64,000 nt of DNA from DASTFY01 sp963829955 (lineage in GTDB: Bacteria > Actinomycetota > Acidimicrobiia > Acidimicrobiales > Ilumatobacteraceae): contig CAWHKS010000007.1 in NCBI GenBank assembly GCA_963829955.1, forward strand, positions 57,312-121,311. The letters run 5' to 3'. Positions 22,338-30,426 of this stretch are shown here, one piece after another. A program made the position numbers and the translations under genes. A model generated the notes under the pieces. The model did not search any database. It was not told where the DNA came from and worked only from the letters and a program-made list of their open reading frames with translations. Within the stretch, counting starts at the first letter, position 1. Every line of letters begins with the position of its first letter.

Positions 22338-22808
22338 TCAGGACGTGGCCTTCAGGATGTGCACCTTGAGCACCCCACCCGGGGCGTCGTACTCGATCTC
22401 GTCACCGGCGCGCTTGCCCACAAGGGCCGCGCCCAACGGCGAGGTCGGCGATATGACGTCGTGCTCTGCCTTCTCCTCGATGTGGCCGACCAGGTAGGTC
22501 TCGGCCAGGTCGTCATCGTCGCCCTCGTAGCGGATGGTGACGATGGAGCCGGCGGACACCACGCCCTCCACGGCATCGTCGACGATCTCGGCGTTCTCCA
22601 GGATCGCCTCGAGCGCTCGGATGCGACCCTCCATGTGGCCCTGCTGGTCCTTCGCGGCGTGGTAGTCGCCGTTCTCGGAGAGATCGCCCATCTCGCGCGC
22701 CCGCTCGATGGCCTGCGCGATCTCGATGCGGCCGCGGGTCGTCAGGTCGTCGTGCTCGGCCTGCAACCGCTCGTACGCGCGCCGGGACAGCTGGTGGGTC
22801 TGCGCCAT
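22338..22808 (-). CDS. greA: Transcription elongation factor GreA
   Basis: Rescues backtracked RNA polymerase by stimulating transcript cleavage. It has 156 residues: an N-terminal coiled coil with the acidic tip (EIAQAIERAREMGDLSENGDYHAAK) and a C-terminal FKBP-like domain (SPTSPLGAALVGKRAGDEIEYDAPGG). The start at MAQTHQLSRRAY is chosen over an upstream in-frame ATG because it matches the family N-terminus. Confidence 0.95.
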   Translation of the reverse strand: MAQTHQLSRRAYERLQAEHDDLTTRGRIEIAQAIERAREMGDLSENGDYHAAKDQQGHMEGRIRALEAILENAEIVDDAVEGVVSAGSIVTIRYEGDDDDLAETYLVGHIEEKAEHDVISPTSPLGAALVGKRAGDEIEYDAPGGVLKVHILKATS

Positions 22809-22918
22809 GCCCGCGGAGGCTATCGCCACCGATGCCCGCCGGTGCTGGGCGTTGCGGCCGCCCCCCGGCCTGCCCGGGCGGATGCCACTCATTGCCGGCC
22901 TGCGTATCGTGCCCGGGC

Positions 22919-23977
22919 ATGACGCACCGGATCGCTGTGATCGGAGGAGACGGCATCGGTCCCGAGGTGACCGCCGAGGCCCTGAAGGTCGCCGCTGCCT
23001 CGGGCGTCGACCTCCGCACGACCGAGTTCGACCTGGGCGGCGCCCGCTACCTGCGTGACGGCACGATCCTCCCGGACGACGTTCTGGACGAGCTGCGGTC
23101 CTTCGATGCCATCCTGCTGGGCGCCGTCGGTACTCCTGAGGTCCCGCCCGGCGTGATCGAGCGGGGGCTGCTGCTCAGGATGCGCTTCGAGCTCGATCTG
23201 TACGTGAACCAGCGGCCGTTCCAGGGCACCGGGCCCGGTCAGGACCGCCCTCACGACTTCGTCGTCATCCGCGAGAACACCGAAGGGCCTTACGTCGGGG
23301 AAGGTGGCCTCCTGCGCAAGGGGACGCCGCACGAGGTGGCCACCCAGGGCAGCGTCAACACGCGGATGGGCGTGGAGCGCTGCGTGCGCTACGCGTTCGA
23401 CCTCGCGATGGCCCGGCCGCGGCGGCACCTCACGCTCGTGCACAAGACCAATGTGCTCACGTTCGCCGGTGACCTCTGGCAACGCACCTTCGACGAGGTC
23501 GCCGCCGGCTACCCGGATGTCGGCACCGCGTACAACCACGTCGACGCGGCCTGCATCTACTTCGTCCAGGACCCCCACCGGTACGACGTGGTCGTCACCG
23601 ACAACCTCTTCGGCGACATCCTCACCGACTTGGGGGGCGCGGTGAGCGGCGGCATCGGCCTCGCCTCGAGCGCCAACCTCAACCCCGCCCGCACGGGTCC
23701 GTCGATGTTCGAGCCCGTGCACGGCTCGGCCCCCGACATCGTGGGCACCGGGAAGGCCAACCCGACCGCGGCCGTGCTCTCCGCGGCCCACATGCTCGAG
23801 TTCCTCGGCGAGGGTGAGGCGGCGGAAAGGGTGCGGGCGGCTTGCGCCGTGTCTCTCGCTCGGCCCCTCGCCGGGACCACGCAGGAGATCGGGGACGACT
23901 TGGCGCGGGCGCGCCAAGGCCGCTCAGGCCTGACCAGCCGGCGCTGCCGAAGGCGAACACCAGTTCTGCGAACATGA
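22919..23977 (+). CDS. leuB: 3-isopropylmalate dehydrogenase
   Basis: Oxidative decarboxylation in leucine synthesis. It opens MTHRIAVIGGDGIGPEVTAEA and includes RENTEGPYVGEGG, the Mg/substrate aspartates in TDNLFGDILTDLGG, and the NAD-binding EPVHGSAPDIVGTGKANPTAA. The last ~25 residues after EIGDDLARA are Arg-rich and unlike the family, so the true end may be disturbed by an indel near 23910. It starts the branched-chain block, followed by the leader peptide, ilvE and cimA. Confidence 0.93.
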   Translation: MTHRIAVIGGDGIGPEVTAEALKVAAASGVDLRTTEFDLGGARYLRDGTILPDDVLDELRSFDAILLGAVGTPEVPPGVIERGLLLRMRFELDLYVNQRPFQGTGPGQDRPHDFVVIRENTEGPYVGEGGLLRKGTPHEVATQGSVNTRMGVERCVRYAFDLAMARPRRHLTLVHKTNVLTFAGDLWQRTFDEVAAGYPDVGTAYNHVDAACIYFVQDPHRYDVVVTDNLFGDILTDLGGAVSGGIGLASSANLNPARTGPSMFEPVHGSAPDIVGTGKANPTAAVLSAAHMLEFLGEGEAAERVRAACAVSLARPLAGTTQEIGDDLARARQGRSGLTSRRCRRRTPVLRT

Positions 23978-23996
23978 GTTCGATCGTACGCCGGGC

Positions 23997-24033
23997 CCGG
24001 CACCCGCGCAACGGGCCGATGCGCGGGTGCCGG
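23997..24033 (+). terminator. 14-bp GC-rich hairpin after leuB
   Basis: A perfect 14-bp stem (23997-24010 with 24020-24033; arms start CCGGCACCC and TGCGCGGGT) closes a 9-nt loop. It lies 20 bp past the leuB stop and ahead of the ilvE leader promoter candidate. It lacks a T-run but is stable enough to separate leuB from the ilvE-cimA unit, or to protect a 3' end. Confidence 0.55.
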
Positions 24034-24046
24034 CCCCGGGCGCGCC

Positions 24047-24076
24047 TTGACGTTGTCAACTCCGCCCGACGAGACT
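24047..24076 (+). promoter_or_regulatory. Candidate promoter for the ilvE-cimA leader transcript
   Basis: TTGACG at 24047-24052 and GAGACT at 24071-24076 are spaced 18 bp. The leader ATG is 9 nt past the -10-like hexamer, so the RNA could begin at or within 2 nt of the start codon. No ribosome site precedes that ATG (it is preceded by CTCCCCCCTG), which fits a leaderless start. TTGAC and GTCAA at the -35 also form a short palindrome. Confidence 0.4.
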
Positions 24077-24084
24077 CCCCCCTG

Positions 24085-24123
24085 ATGGCCAGCCGCCTGC
24101 CCCAGGTACTCATCATCGTCTAG
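24085..24123 (+). CDS. 12-residue branched-chain leader peptide (attenuator)
   Basis: Encodes MASRLPQVLIIV followed by TAG. Five of the last five residues are Val, Leu, Ile, Ile, Val, exactly the products of the pathway whose genes follow. It sits 101 bp before ilvE and is followed at once by two hairpins. By analogy with ilv/leu leader peptides, shortage of charged branched-chain tRNAs would stall the ribosome on the VLIIV codons and prevent termination. This is inferred from layout; no antiterminator pairing was found by eye. Confidence 0.7.
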   Translation: MASRLPQVLIIV

Positions 24124-24147
24124 CGCACGCCGGGTCCCGTCGTGCGC
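24123..24147 (+). promoter_or_regulatory. Hairpin overlapping the leader stop codon
   Basis: 7-bp stem GCGCACG (24123-24129) with CGTGCGC (24141-24147), starting in the TAG of the leader peptide. A ribosome stalled on the control codons would cover its 5' arm, so it is placed to act as the switching or pausing hairpin of an attenuator. Confidence 0.5.
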
Positions 24148-24150
24148 TCC

Positions 24151-24176
24151 AAAGCCGTCCCTCCGGGGGCGGCTTT
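24151..24176 (+). terminator. Attenuator terminator upstream of ilvE
   Basis: An 11-bp stem (24151-24161 with 24166-24176, one G-U pair) is closed by a TCCG tetraloop: 5' arm AAAGCCGTCCC, 3' arm GGGGCGGCTTT. The 3' arm ends in TTT followed by CATCATTCTC, a modest T-rich tail. It is the natural terminator of the leader transcript, 47 bp before the ilvE ATG. Confidence 0.65.
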
Positions 24177-24223
24177 CATCATTCTCGGACCACATACCCG
24201 GACCAACACCGCCGGAGGACACC

Positions 24224-25141
24224 ATGGCGATCACGCCCACTCCCAAGATCTGGATGAACGGAGACCTCGTCGACTGGGAGAGCGCGCGCATCCACGTGCT
24301 GACGCACACGCTGCACTATGGGACCGGCGTCTTCGAGGGGATCCGCGCCTACGAGACCGAGCAGGGTCCGGCTGTGTTCCGCCTCACCGACCACATCGTG
24401 CGCCTCTTCAACTCGGCGAAGATCGTCGGGATGGACATCCCCTACACGGTGGAGGAGATGATCCAGGCGACCAAGGACACCGTCGCCTCGACCGGACTCC
24501 CGGGGTGCTATGTCCGGCCGATCGCCTACTACGGCTACGGCGAGATGGGGCTCAACACGCTGCCCTGCTCGGTCGACGTGGCCATCGCCTGCTGGCCGTG
24601 GGGCGCCTACCTGGGCGACGACGCGGTGACGAAGGGCGTCCGGATGAAGGTCAGCTCCTGGACCCGGCACGACCACAACACCATGCCGCCGGCCTCGAAG
24701 ACCACAGGCAACTACGCCAACTCGTCGCTCGCCAAGGTCGAGGCGCTCAAGGCCGGGTACGACGAAGCGATCATGCTGGCGCCCAATGGCCTCGTTGCCG
24801 AGTGCACCGGCGAGAACATCTTCGCGGCGCGCAACGGCATCCTCATCACGCCGCCGCTCTCCGCCGGCGCGCTCGAGGGGATCACCCAGGCCTCGGTGAC
24901 GACCATCGCCCGTGACCTCGGCTTCGACGTTCGGGTCGACAACCTCGCCCGGAGCGACCTCTACATCGCCGAGGAGATGTTCGTGTGCGGCACGGCGGCC
25001 GAGGTGAGCGCCGTCAACTCCGTCGACGATCGTCTGCTGCCGTGCCCCGGCCCGATGACACGGGCGGTAGCCGAGGTGTTCAGCCGCGCCGTGCGCGGTC
25101 AGGAGGACAAGTACAAGGACTGGTGCGAGCATGTCGGCTGA
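24224..25141 (+). CDS. ilvE: Branched-chain amino acid aminotransferase
   Basis: Class IV PLP aminotransferase for the final step to Val, Leu and Ile. 305 residues with HTLHYGTGVFEGIRAY, the PLP lysine region PASKTTGNYANSSLAK, LVAECTGENIFA, and the cofactor-binding GITQASVTTIARDLG. A GGAGG ribosome site lies 5 nt before the ATG. Control by the leader peptide upstream is likely. It overlaps cimA by 11 bp. Confidence 0.95.
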   Translation: MAITPTPKIWMNGDLVDWESARIHVLTHTLHYGTGVFEGIRAYETEQGPAVFRLTDHIVRLFNSAKIVGMDIPYTVEEMIQATKDTVASTGLPGCYVRPIAYYGYGEMGLNTLPCSVDVAIACWPWGAYLGDDAVTKGVRMKVSSWTRHDHNTMPPASKTTGNYANSSLAKVEALKAGYDEAIMLAPNGLVAECTGENIFAARNGILITPPLSAGALEGITQASVTTIARDLGFDVRVDNLARSDLYIAEEMFVCGTAAEVSAVNSVDDRLLPCPGPMTRAVAEVFSRAVRGQEDKYKDWCEHVG

Positions 25142-26780
25142 CGTCGAACCCGTAGATCGCGTAGATCACGTTGGTCACGCAGATCACGTCGAGATCTTCG
25201 ACACGACCCTCCGGGACGGGTGCCAGCTCGAGGGCGTGTCGGTCACGGTCGAGGACAAGCTGCGCATCGCCGAGCAGCTCGACCAGCTCGGCGTGCACTA
25301 CATCGAGGGCGGCTGGCCGGGAGCCAACCCCAAGGACGAGGAGTTCTTCCGTCGTGCCGCCGGTGAGCTGCGCCTCGACACCTCCACGCTCGTCGCCTTC
25401 GGCTCCACCCGGCGGGCGAAGGGCAAGGTCGACGACGATGCCACGCTGCGCAACCTCGTGGAGGCCGGGACGTCGGCCGTCTGCATCGTGGGCAAGAGCT
25501 GGGACTACCACGTGACCGACACCCTCGGCACCTCGCTGGCCGAGGGCGAGGCGATGGTCAGCGACAGCGTCGAGTTCCTGGTCGGCAACGGTCTGCGGGT
25601 GCTCTTTGACGCCGAGCACTTCTTCGATGGCTTCAAGCGCAACCCGGAGTTCGCTCTCCGGGTGCTCGAGGCGGCGGTCGAGAAGGGTGCGTCCCACCTG
25701 GTCCTCTGCGACACCAACGGCGGTTCGCTGCCGTTCGAGGTCGATCAGATCGTCGCTGCCGTGACGGGGCACTTCCGTGACGATGCAACCATCGCCATCC
25801 ACACGCACGACGACACCGGCTGCGCAGTGGCCAACGCCATCGCCGCGGTGAAGGCGGGCGCCCGCCAGGTCCAGGGCACCATGAACGGGCTGGGGGAGCG
25901 CACCGGCAACTGCAACCTGACGACGGTGATCCCCAACCTCACCCTGAAGATGGGGTTCACCACGCTGCCCGAAGGTCGCCTGCCGCTGCTGACCGGGGTC
26001 AGCCACCACATCGCCGAGCTGGTCAACCGGCCGCTCAACCCGCAGGCGCCTTACGTCGGCGCGTCCGCGTTCGCGCACAAGGCCGGCCTCCACGTCTCGG
26101 CCATCGCCAAGCGCAAGGACGCGTACGAGCACGTCGATCCGGAGTCCGTGGGCAACGGGACCAGGTTCGTCGTCAGCGAGATGGCGGGCCGGGCCACGAT
26201 CAAGCTGAAGGCCGAGGAGATCGGGCTCGACATGGACGGCGCCGCCGTCAGCCAGGTGATCGACGACCTCAAGCGGCTCGAGCACGAGGGCTACCACTTC
26301 GAGGCGGCCGACGCCTCGCTGGAGCTCCTCATGCGTCGCGCCGACGGCTGGGAGAACGAGTTCTTCCGGGTGGAGTCGATGCGGGTCATCACCGACGAGC
26401 TGCCCAACGGTGACTTCACGACCGAGGCGACCGTGAAGGTCTGGGTGCCGGGCGACGGGCGACCGGAAGCTCACCGCTACGTCCATACCGCCGAGGGCAA
26501 CGGTCCCGTCAACGCCATCGACACCGCCCTGCGGGCCGCCGTGAGTACCTACTACCCGGAGCTGGCCCGTGTGCACCTGACGGATTACAAGGTCCGGATC
26601 CTCGACGGCGCGACCGCGACGGGAGCCATCACTCGGGTGCTGATCGACGCGTCCGACGGGGAGCGCTCGTGGACCACCATCGGGGTGTCGAGCAACATCA
26701 TCGAGGCGTCGTGGCAGGCGCTGGCCGACTCGATCGTCTACGGACTCATCCACGCCGGCGCACGCTCCCCAGCCGAGTAG
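25131..26780 (+). CDS. cimA: Citramalate synthase
   Basis: Condenses pyruvate with acetyl-CoA to (R)-citramalate, the threonine-independent route to isoleucine. 549 residues: HMGL-like TIM barrel (IFDTTLRDGCQLEGVSV, HTHDDTGCAVANAIAAV, GTMNGLGERTGNCNL), a linker (ASAFAHKAGLHVSA), and the C-terminal LeuA dimer/allosteric domain. The first ~20 residues come from imperfect 9-bp repeats (V-D-H-like) before the conserved barrel. ATG 25131 overlaps ilvE, implying coupling. Confidence 0.94.
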   Translation: MSADVEPVDRVDHVGHADHVEIFDTTLRDGCQLEGVSVTVEDKLRIAEQLDQLGVHYIEGGWPGANPKDEEFFRRAAGELRLDTSTLVAFGSTRRAKGKVDDDATLRNLVEAGTSAVCIVGKSWDYHVTDTLGTSLAEGEAMVSDSVEFLVGNGLRVLFDAEHFFDGFKRNPEFALRVLEAAVEKGASHLVLCDTNGGSLPFEVDQIVAAVTGHFRDDATIAIHTHDDTGCAVANAIAAVKAGARQVQGTMNGLGERTGNCNLTTVIPNLTLKMGFTTLPEGRLPLLTGVSHHIAELVNRPLNPQAPYVGASAFAHKAGLHVSAIAKRKDAYEHVDPESVGNGTRFVVSEMAGRATIKLKAEEIGLDMDGAAVSQVIDDLKRLEHEGYHFEAADASLELLMRRADGWENEFFRVESMRVITDELPNGDFTTEATVKVWVPGDGRPEAHRYVHTAEGNGPVNAIDTALRAAVSTYYPELARVHLTDYKVRILDGATATGAITRVLIDASDGERSWTTIGVSSNIIEASWQALADSIVYGLIHAGARSPAE

Positions 26781-26789
26781 AACAGGGTC

Positions 26790-27311
26790 ATGGCCGCGCC
26801 CCAGTTCGTCCCCACATCGCCGGTGGACAGGCCTCGTTCGTACGAATCACCCGACCACGTCCCCGAGGCGTGGAAGGCCGACCGTCCGGCCGAGGTGACC
26901 GGTCGCCAGCCCACCGGGCCGCAGCTCGGTTACCAGGGGCCGGACCAGGGGTATGGACTGCTCCTCGCCGAGCGGTTCCGGGATCGGTTGCAGCTGCAAC
27001 CAGGTGAGGTGGCCGACGACGCGATCCAAGGGTGCCTCGGGGTCGCGCTGCGGCGGGCGTCGATCTTCGGCCGGGCGCCGACGATCCACGACTTCACGGT
27101 GGCGTTCACGGTCTGGGGCTTCCTCGACCCGTCCCCACCCGCCGAGCTCGTGACGCTTCGCCGGCCGTTGTTCGAGGGCGTTCGCCACGTGGTCCACTAC
27201 GCCGAGGCCCGGGCCATCGCCGGTGGCGTCCCCGAGGAGACGCTGCGCCGTGCCCACGGCGACGTGGTGAGCGCGTACCCCGCCTCCTGGCGGGACCTGC
27301 TCGGCGCTTGA
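26790..27311 (+). CDS. Conserved hypothetical protein downstream of cimA
   Basis: 173 residues, not recognised. A Pro-rich first ~50 residues (PTSPVDRPRSYESPDHVPE) leads to a helical core (GYGLLLAERFRDRLQLQPGEVADDAI, ASIFGRAPTIHDFTVAFTVWGFLD, LFEGVRHVVHYAEARAIAGGVP). No signal peptide or membrane span. It starts 10 bp after cimA and its stop overlaps the TTG start of the next gene, so it belongs to the same run. Confidence 0.7.
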   Translation: MAAPQFVPTSPVDRPRSYESPDHVPEAWKADRPAEVTGRQPTGPQLGYQGPDQGYGLLLAERFRDRLQLQPGEVADDAIQGCLGVALRRASIFGRAPTIHDFTVAFTVWGFLDPSPPAELVTLRRPLFEGVRHVVHYAEARAIAGGVPEETLRRAHGDVVSAYPASWRDLLGA

Positions 27312-28472
27312 GCGCGGCGGTCGTCGACGCCCCGGTCGATGTCGCCGTCGACGTTGCCGTGGTTGGTGGAGGCATCGCCGGGGTCTCAGCAGCCTGCGAG
27401 CTGGCGGACGCCGGATGCTCGGTGGTGCTGCTGGAGCAGGAGGAGCAGCTCGCGCACCACACCACCGGCCGATCGGCGGCCGTCTTCCTCCAGAGCTACG
27501 GGCCCCCGACGGTCCGGGCGCTGACGGCCGCCAGCCGGGCCGACTACGACGCCGCGCCGCAGCGCTTCGGGACCTCGCCGCTGCTGGAACCGCGATCCGC
27601 GCTCTGGGTGGCACCGGAGGGACAACTGCGCCTGCTCGACCGCCTGGTGTCCGAGGTGCCGTCGCTGCGACCGCTTCCGGCGGATGAGGCGCGGGACCGC
27701 TGCCCGGCGTTGTCGAAGGAGTACGTCGCCGCCGCGGCCCTCGAGCCCGACGCCGCCGCCATCGACGTGCTCGGCCTTCACCAGGGCTACCTGCGCGGTC
27801 TCGCGCAGGCGGGCGGGTCGGTGGTCCGTTCGGCGCAGGTGCGCGACCTGCGTCCGGACGGTGCGGGATGGCGGGTCGGTTGGGCCGCGGGCGAGATCAG
27901 GGCCGGCGCGGTCGTGCTGGCCGCGGGCGCGTGGTGCGACGAACTGGCGGTGCTGGCCGGCGCCCGCCCCGTCGGGTTGCGCCCCCTCCGCCGCACCATC
28001 GCGGTCTGCCGTGTCCCGGCTGGCTCCGTGCTCGACGCCGAGGGGCCGCTGGTGTCCGACGCGGCCCACTCGTGGTACTTCAAGCCGGAGGGTCCGAACG
28101 TGCTGGTGTCGCCGGCCGACGAGACGCCCAGCCGCGCCGTGCGACGCCCGGCCCGAGGAGGCGGACGTCGCCCTGGGGATGGAGCGCGTCAACGGGGCCA
28201 CGACGTTGGGTCTGCGATCGGTGGTCAGCGCCTGGGCCGGCCTGCGGACCTTCGCCCCCGACGGCGTCCCGGTCGTCGGCGAGGACTCAACTCTCGCCGG
28301 CCTTTTCTGGCTGGCCGGCCAGGGTGGCTATGGCATCCAGACCGCGCCGGCCATGGCCCGTTGCCTCGCCGGCCTGGTGACCGGCAGCGGCCTCCCAGCC
28401 GAGGTGGCGGCGCGGGGCGTGACTGCTGAGGCCCTCTCGCCCGCCCGCTTCGCGGAGCCGGGTCCGGGCTGA
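27308..28472 (+). CDS. FAD-dependent oxidoreductase (DAO family), frameshifted near 28135
   Basis: Glycine/D-amino-acid-oxidase-type flavoprotein. The N-terminal Rossmann motif is VAVVGGGIAGVSAACELADAGCSVVLLEQ, with LAAGAWCDEL later. Reading shifts frame around 28130-28145 and ends with SAWAGLRTFAPDGVPVVGEDS and FWLAGQGGYGIQTAPAMARCLAGLVTG, the FAD-binding C-terminus. The span is one base over a multiple of three. The TTG at 27308 overlaps the previous stop (TTGA). Substrate unknown. Confidence 0.85.
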
Positions 28473-28490
28473 TCCTACCGTGGTAGGATC
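28471..28490. promoter_or_regulatory. 20-bp palindromic operator/promoter of the toxin-antitoxin pair
   Basis: GATCCTACC and GGTAGGATC are perfect arms around a 2-bp centre. The right arm contains TAGGAT (28484-28489), a -10-like hexamer 6 nt before the GTG of the antitoxin, so repressor binding would block a leaderless promoter. RHH antitoxins usually bind such palindromes at their own promoters. Confidence 0.65.
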
Positions 28491-28495
28491 GCACC

Positions 28496-28768
28496 GTGAC
28501 GGTGTCGAAGCTGAGCGTCTCGTTCGAGCCCGAGCTGGCGGACGCCATCAAGGAAGCAGCTGAGGACGAGGGCGAGACGGTCTCCGCGTGGCTGGCCGAG
28601 GCGGCCCGCCAGCGGGTCAGGAATCGCCTGCTCGGGAAGTTCATCGCCGAGATGATGGAAGAGCACGGCTGGACCGAGGCCGATCTGGAAGCCGCCGCCA
28701 AGGAGGCACGGGCGAGGTCGATGACGTATGACCCGGAGACTGGCGAGTGGCGGACGGGGGTCGGGTGA
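28496..28768 (+). CDS. Ribbon-helix-helix antitoxin (VapB-like)
   Basis: 90 residues. The N-terminal RHH pattern KLSVSFEPELADAIKEAAEDEGETVSAWLAEAARQ should bind DNA and repress the operon; the acidic C-terminal helices (MMEEHGWTEADLEAAAKEA) should wrap the toxin. The GTG start has no ribosome site and sits directly after the palindrome and -10, suggesting a leaderless message. Stop overlaps the toxin ATG (TGATG). Confidence 0.85.
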   Translation: MTVSKLSVSFEPELADAIKEAAEDEGETVSAWLAEAARQRVRNRLLGKFIAEMMEEHGWTEADLEAAAKEARARSMTYDPETGEWRTGVG

Positions 28769-29145
28769 TGGCGCTCGTCCTCGATGCTGGTGCGCTCATC
28801 GCGTCGGAGCGGGGAGACCTGCGCGTGACCGCGTTGCTGCACAGTGCCGAGCGGGCGCAGGTGCCGATCCGCACCTCCTCCGCCGTGGTCGCCCAGGTGT
28901 GCCGGGGCGGGCCGCGACAGGCCAGGCTCGCCCGCGCCCTGGCGACCGTCGACGAGCGGGCACTCGATCCGGAGCGGTCGCGACCGATCGGCGTGCTGCT
29001 CGGGCTCGCCGACATGGACGACGTGATCGACGCGTCCGTGGTCGACATCGCCGTCGACGGTGACGAGATCCTCACCAGCAACGCCGAGGACATCCGTGCG
29101 CTCGTCCGCGCGGCGGGCCGCCGCGTCACCGTGACCGCGATCTGA
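28768..29145 (+). CDS. PIN-domain ribonuclease toxin (VapC-like)
   Basis: 125-residue PIN fold. Acidic metal ligands are placed as expected: Asp in ALVLDAGALIASERG, a mid-protein SSAVVAQVCRGG helix, Asp residues in DMDDVIDASVVDIA and the late LTSNAEDIRAL. VapC-type toxins cut tRNA or rRNA. It is translated with the antitoxin through a 1-base overlap (TGATG). Confidence 0.86.
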   Translation: MALVLDAGALIASERGDLRVTALLHSAERAQVPIRTSSAVVAQVCRGGPRQARLARALATVDERALDPERSRPIGVLLGLADMDDVIDASVVDIAVDGDEILTSNAEDIRALVRAAGRRVTVTAI

Positions 29146-29194
29146 GCGATCGGGCTGCCCGCTCGGAGGCCGGAGGGAGCAGACTGGGGGCCTG

Positions 29195-30340
29195 ATGCAG
29201 CCGATGAGCCTCACCCCCGAGCAGCACGAGTTCCGGGCCGTCGTCCGCCAGTTCGCCGAGGACAAGCTGGCCCCGCTGGCCGCCGAGACCGACCGGACGG
29301 GTGAGTACTCGTGGCCGGCGTTCGAGGCCCTGCGGTCGATGGAGCTCACCTCGCTCTCGTACCCCGAGGAGTTCGGCGGGGCCGGCGCGGACCTCGTCAC
29401 CCAGGCCATCGTCGCCGAGGAGCTCGCCCGCGTCGACGCCTCGGCCAGCCTCATCTTCCTGATCTCGAAGCTGGGCATGCTGCCCGTCCTCAACTTCGGC
29501 TCGGAGGACCTCAAGGCCCGTTACGTCACTCGTATCGCGGCGGGCGAGAGCCAGGCCAGCTACTGCCTGTCCGAGGCCGATGCCGGCTCCGACGTGGCCT
29601 CGATGACCACGCGGGCCGTGCGGGACGGTGACCATTACATCCTGTCGGGGACCAAGGTCTGGATCACCAACGGCGGGATCTCCGACCTGTACACGGTGTT
29701 CGCCAAGACCGACCCGCCGGCGGGGCACCGTGGCATCAGCGCCTTCGTGGTCGAGGCCGGCTGGGGTGTGCAGGTGGCCAAGCTGGAGCACAAGATGGGC
29801 GTGCGGGGGTCGCCGACAGCGCAGATCGTGCTCGACGACGTGCGGGTGCCGGCCGCCAACCTGATCGGCGAAGAGGGTCAGGGCTTCCGGTACGCCATGC
29901 ACACCCTCGACCGCAGCCGGCCGACGATCGGCGCGCAGGCCGTCGGCATCGCTCAAGGCGCACTCGACTATGCGATCGGCTACATGAAGGAGCGGCGGAC
30001 GTTCGGCCGCCCACTGGCCGACAACCAGGGCCTGCAGTGGATGGTGGCCGACGCCGCCATGCGCATCGATGCCGCCCGCGGCCTGGTCTACCGGGCCTGC
30101 GCGCTCGTCGACGAGGGCGACCCGGACGGCCAGCTGTCGATCACCGGCGCCATGGCCAAGTGCTTCGCCTCCGACGTCGCCATGCAGGTGACGACGGACG
30201 CGGTCCAGCTCCTCGGCGGCTACGGGTACACGACCGAGTTCCCGGTCGAGCGGATGATGCGCGACGCCAAGATCACGCAGATCTACGAGGGCACCAACCA
30301 GATCCAGCGCATGGTGATCGCAAAGCGCCTGCTCGGATAG
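29195..30340 (+). CDS. Acyl-CoA dehydrogenase (carries the element's attL)
   Basis: FAD enzyme that oxidises acyl-CoA at C2-C3. 381 residues with family signatures SQASYCLSEADAGSDVASMTT, KVWITNGG, GVRGSPTAQIVLDDVRVP, RRTFGRPLADNQG and LLGGYGYTTEFPVERMMRDAKITQIYEGTNQ with the catalytic base region. The last 23 codons lie in the 64-bp repeat bounding an integrative element, so its 3' end is probably the element's copy; the alternative end lies at 32897-32969. The ATG at 29204 is an alternative start. Confidence 0.93.
   Translation: MQPMSLTPEQHEFRAVVRQFAEDKLAPLAAETDRTGEYSWPAFEALRSMELTSLSYPEEFGGAGADLVTQAIVAEELARVDASASLIFLISKLGMLPVLNFGSEDLKARYVTRIAAGESQASYCLSEADAGSDVASMTTRAVRDGDHYILSGTKVWITNGGISDLYTVFAKTDPPAGHRGISAFVVEAGWGVQVAKLEHKMGVRGSPTAQIVLDDVRVPAANLIGEEGQGFRYAMHTLDRSRPTIGAQAVGIAQGALDYAIGYMKERRTFGRPLADNQGLQWMVADAAMRIDAARGLVYRACALVDEGDPDGQLSITGAMAKCFASDVAMQVTTDAVQLLGGYGYTTEFPVERMMRDAKITQIYEGTNQIQRMVIAKRLLG
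30270..30333 (+). repeat. attL: 64-bp direct repeat
   Basis: Starts AGATCACGCAG and ends CGCCTGCT, identical to 32897-32960. It covers codons for ITQIYEGTNQIQRMVIAKRLL of the dehydrogenase. The strand-exchange core should lie within it. Confidence 0.88.
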
Positions 30341-30388
30341 GGATTCTCGTCCGTCTGCTGTCTTCTCGTATCGCCCTGTCCGAGGGTC

Positions 30389-30407
30389 ATCCCTAGCGCC
30401 ATCCCTA
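30389..30407 (+). promoter_or_regulatory. Left arm-type sites: ATCCCTA-N5-ATCCCTA
   Basis: Two ATCCCTA heptamers 12 bp apart, between attL and the integrase start. The same pair with the same spacing and orientation lies near the right end. They are placed as arm-type binding sites for the integrase N-terminal domain and may also control the integrase promoter. Confidence 0.55.
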
Positions 30408-30426
30408 CTCGACGACGGTCGCTCTC

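Noticed and set aside
24123..24176. A specific antiterminator stem in the ilvE attenuator
   Set aside because: I looked for a partner of the terminator 5' arm in and after the leader ORF and found none convincing by eye; RNA folding is needed.
25080..26753. 557-codon minus-strand open frame opposite cimA
   Set aside because: Mirror of the cimA codon pattern; cimA has full family motifs.
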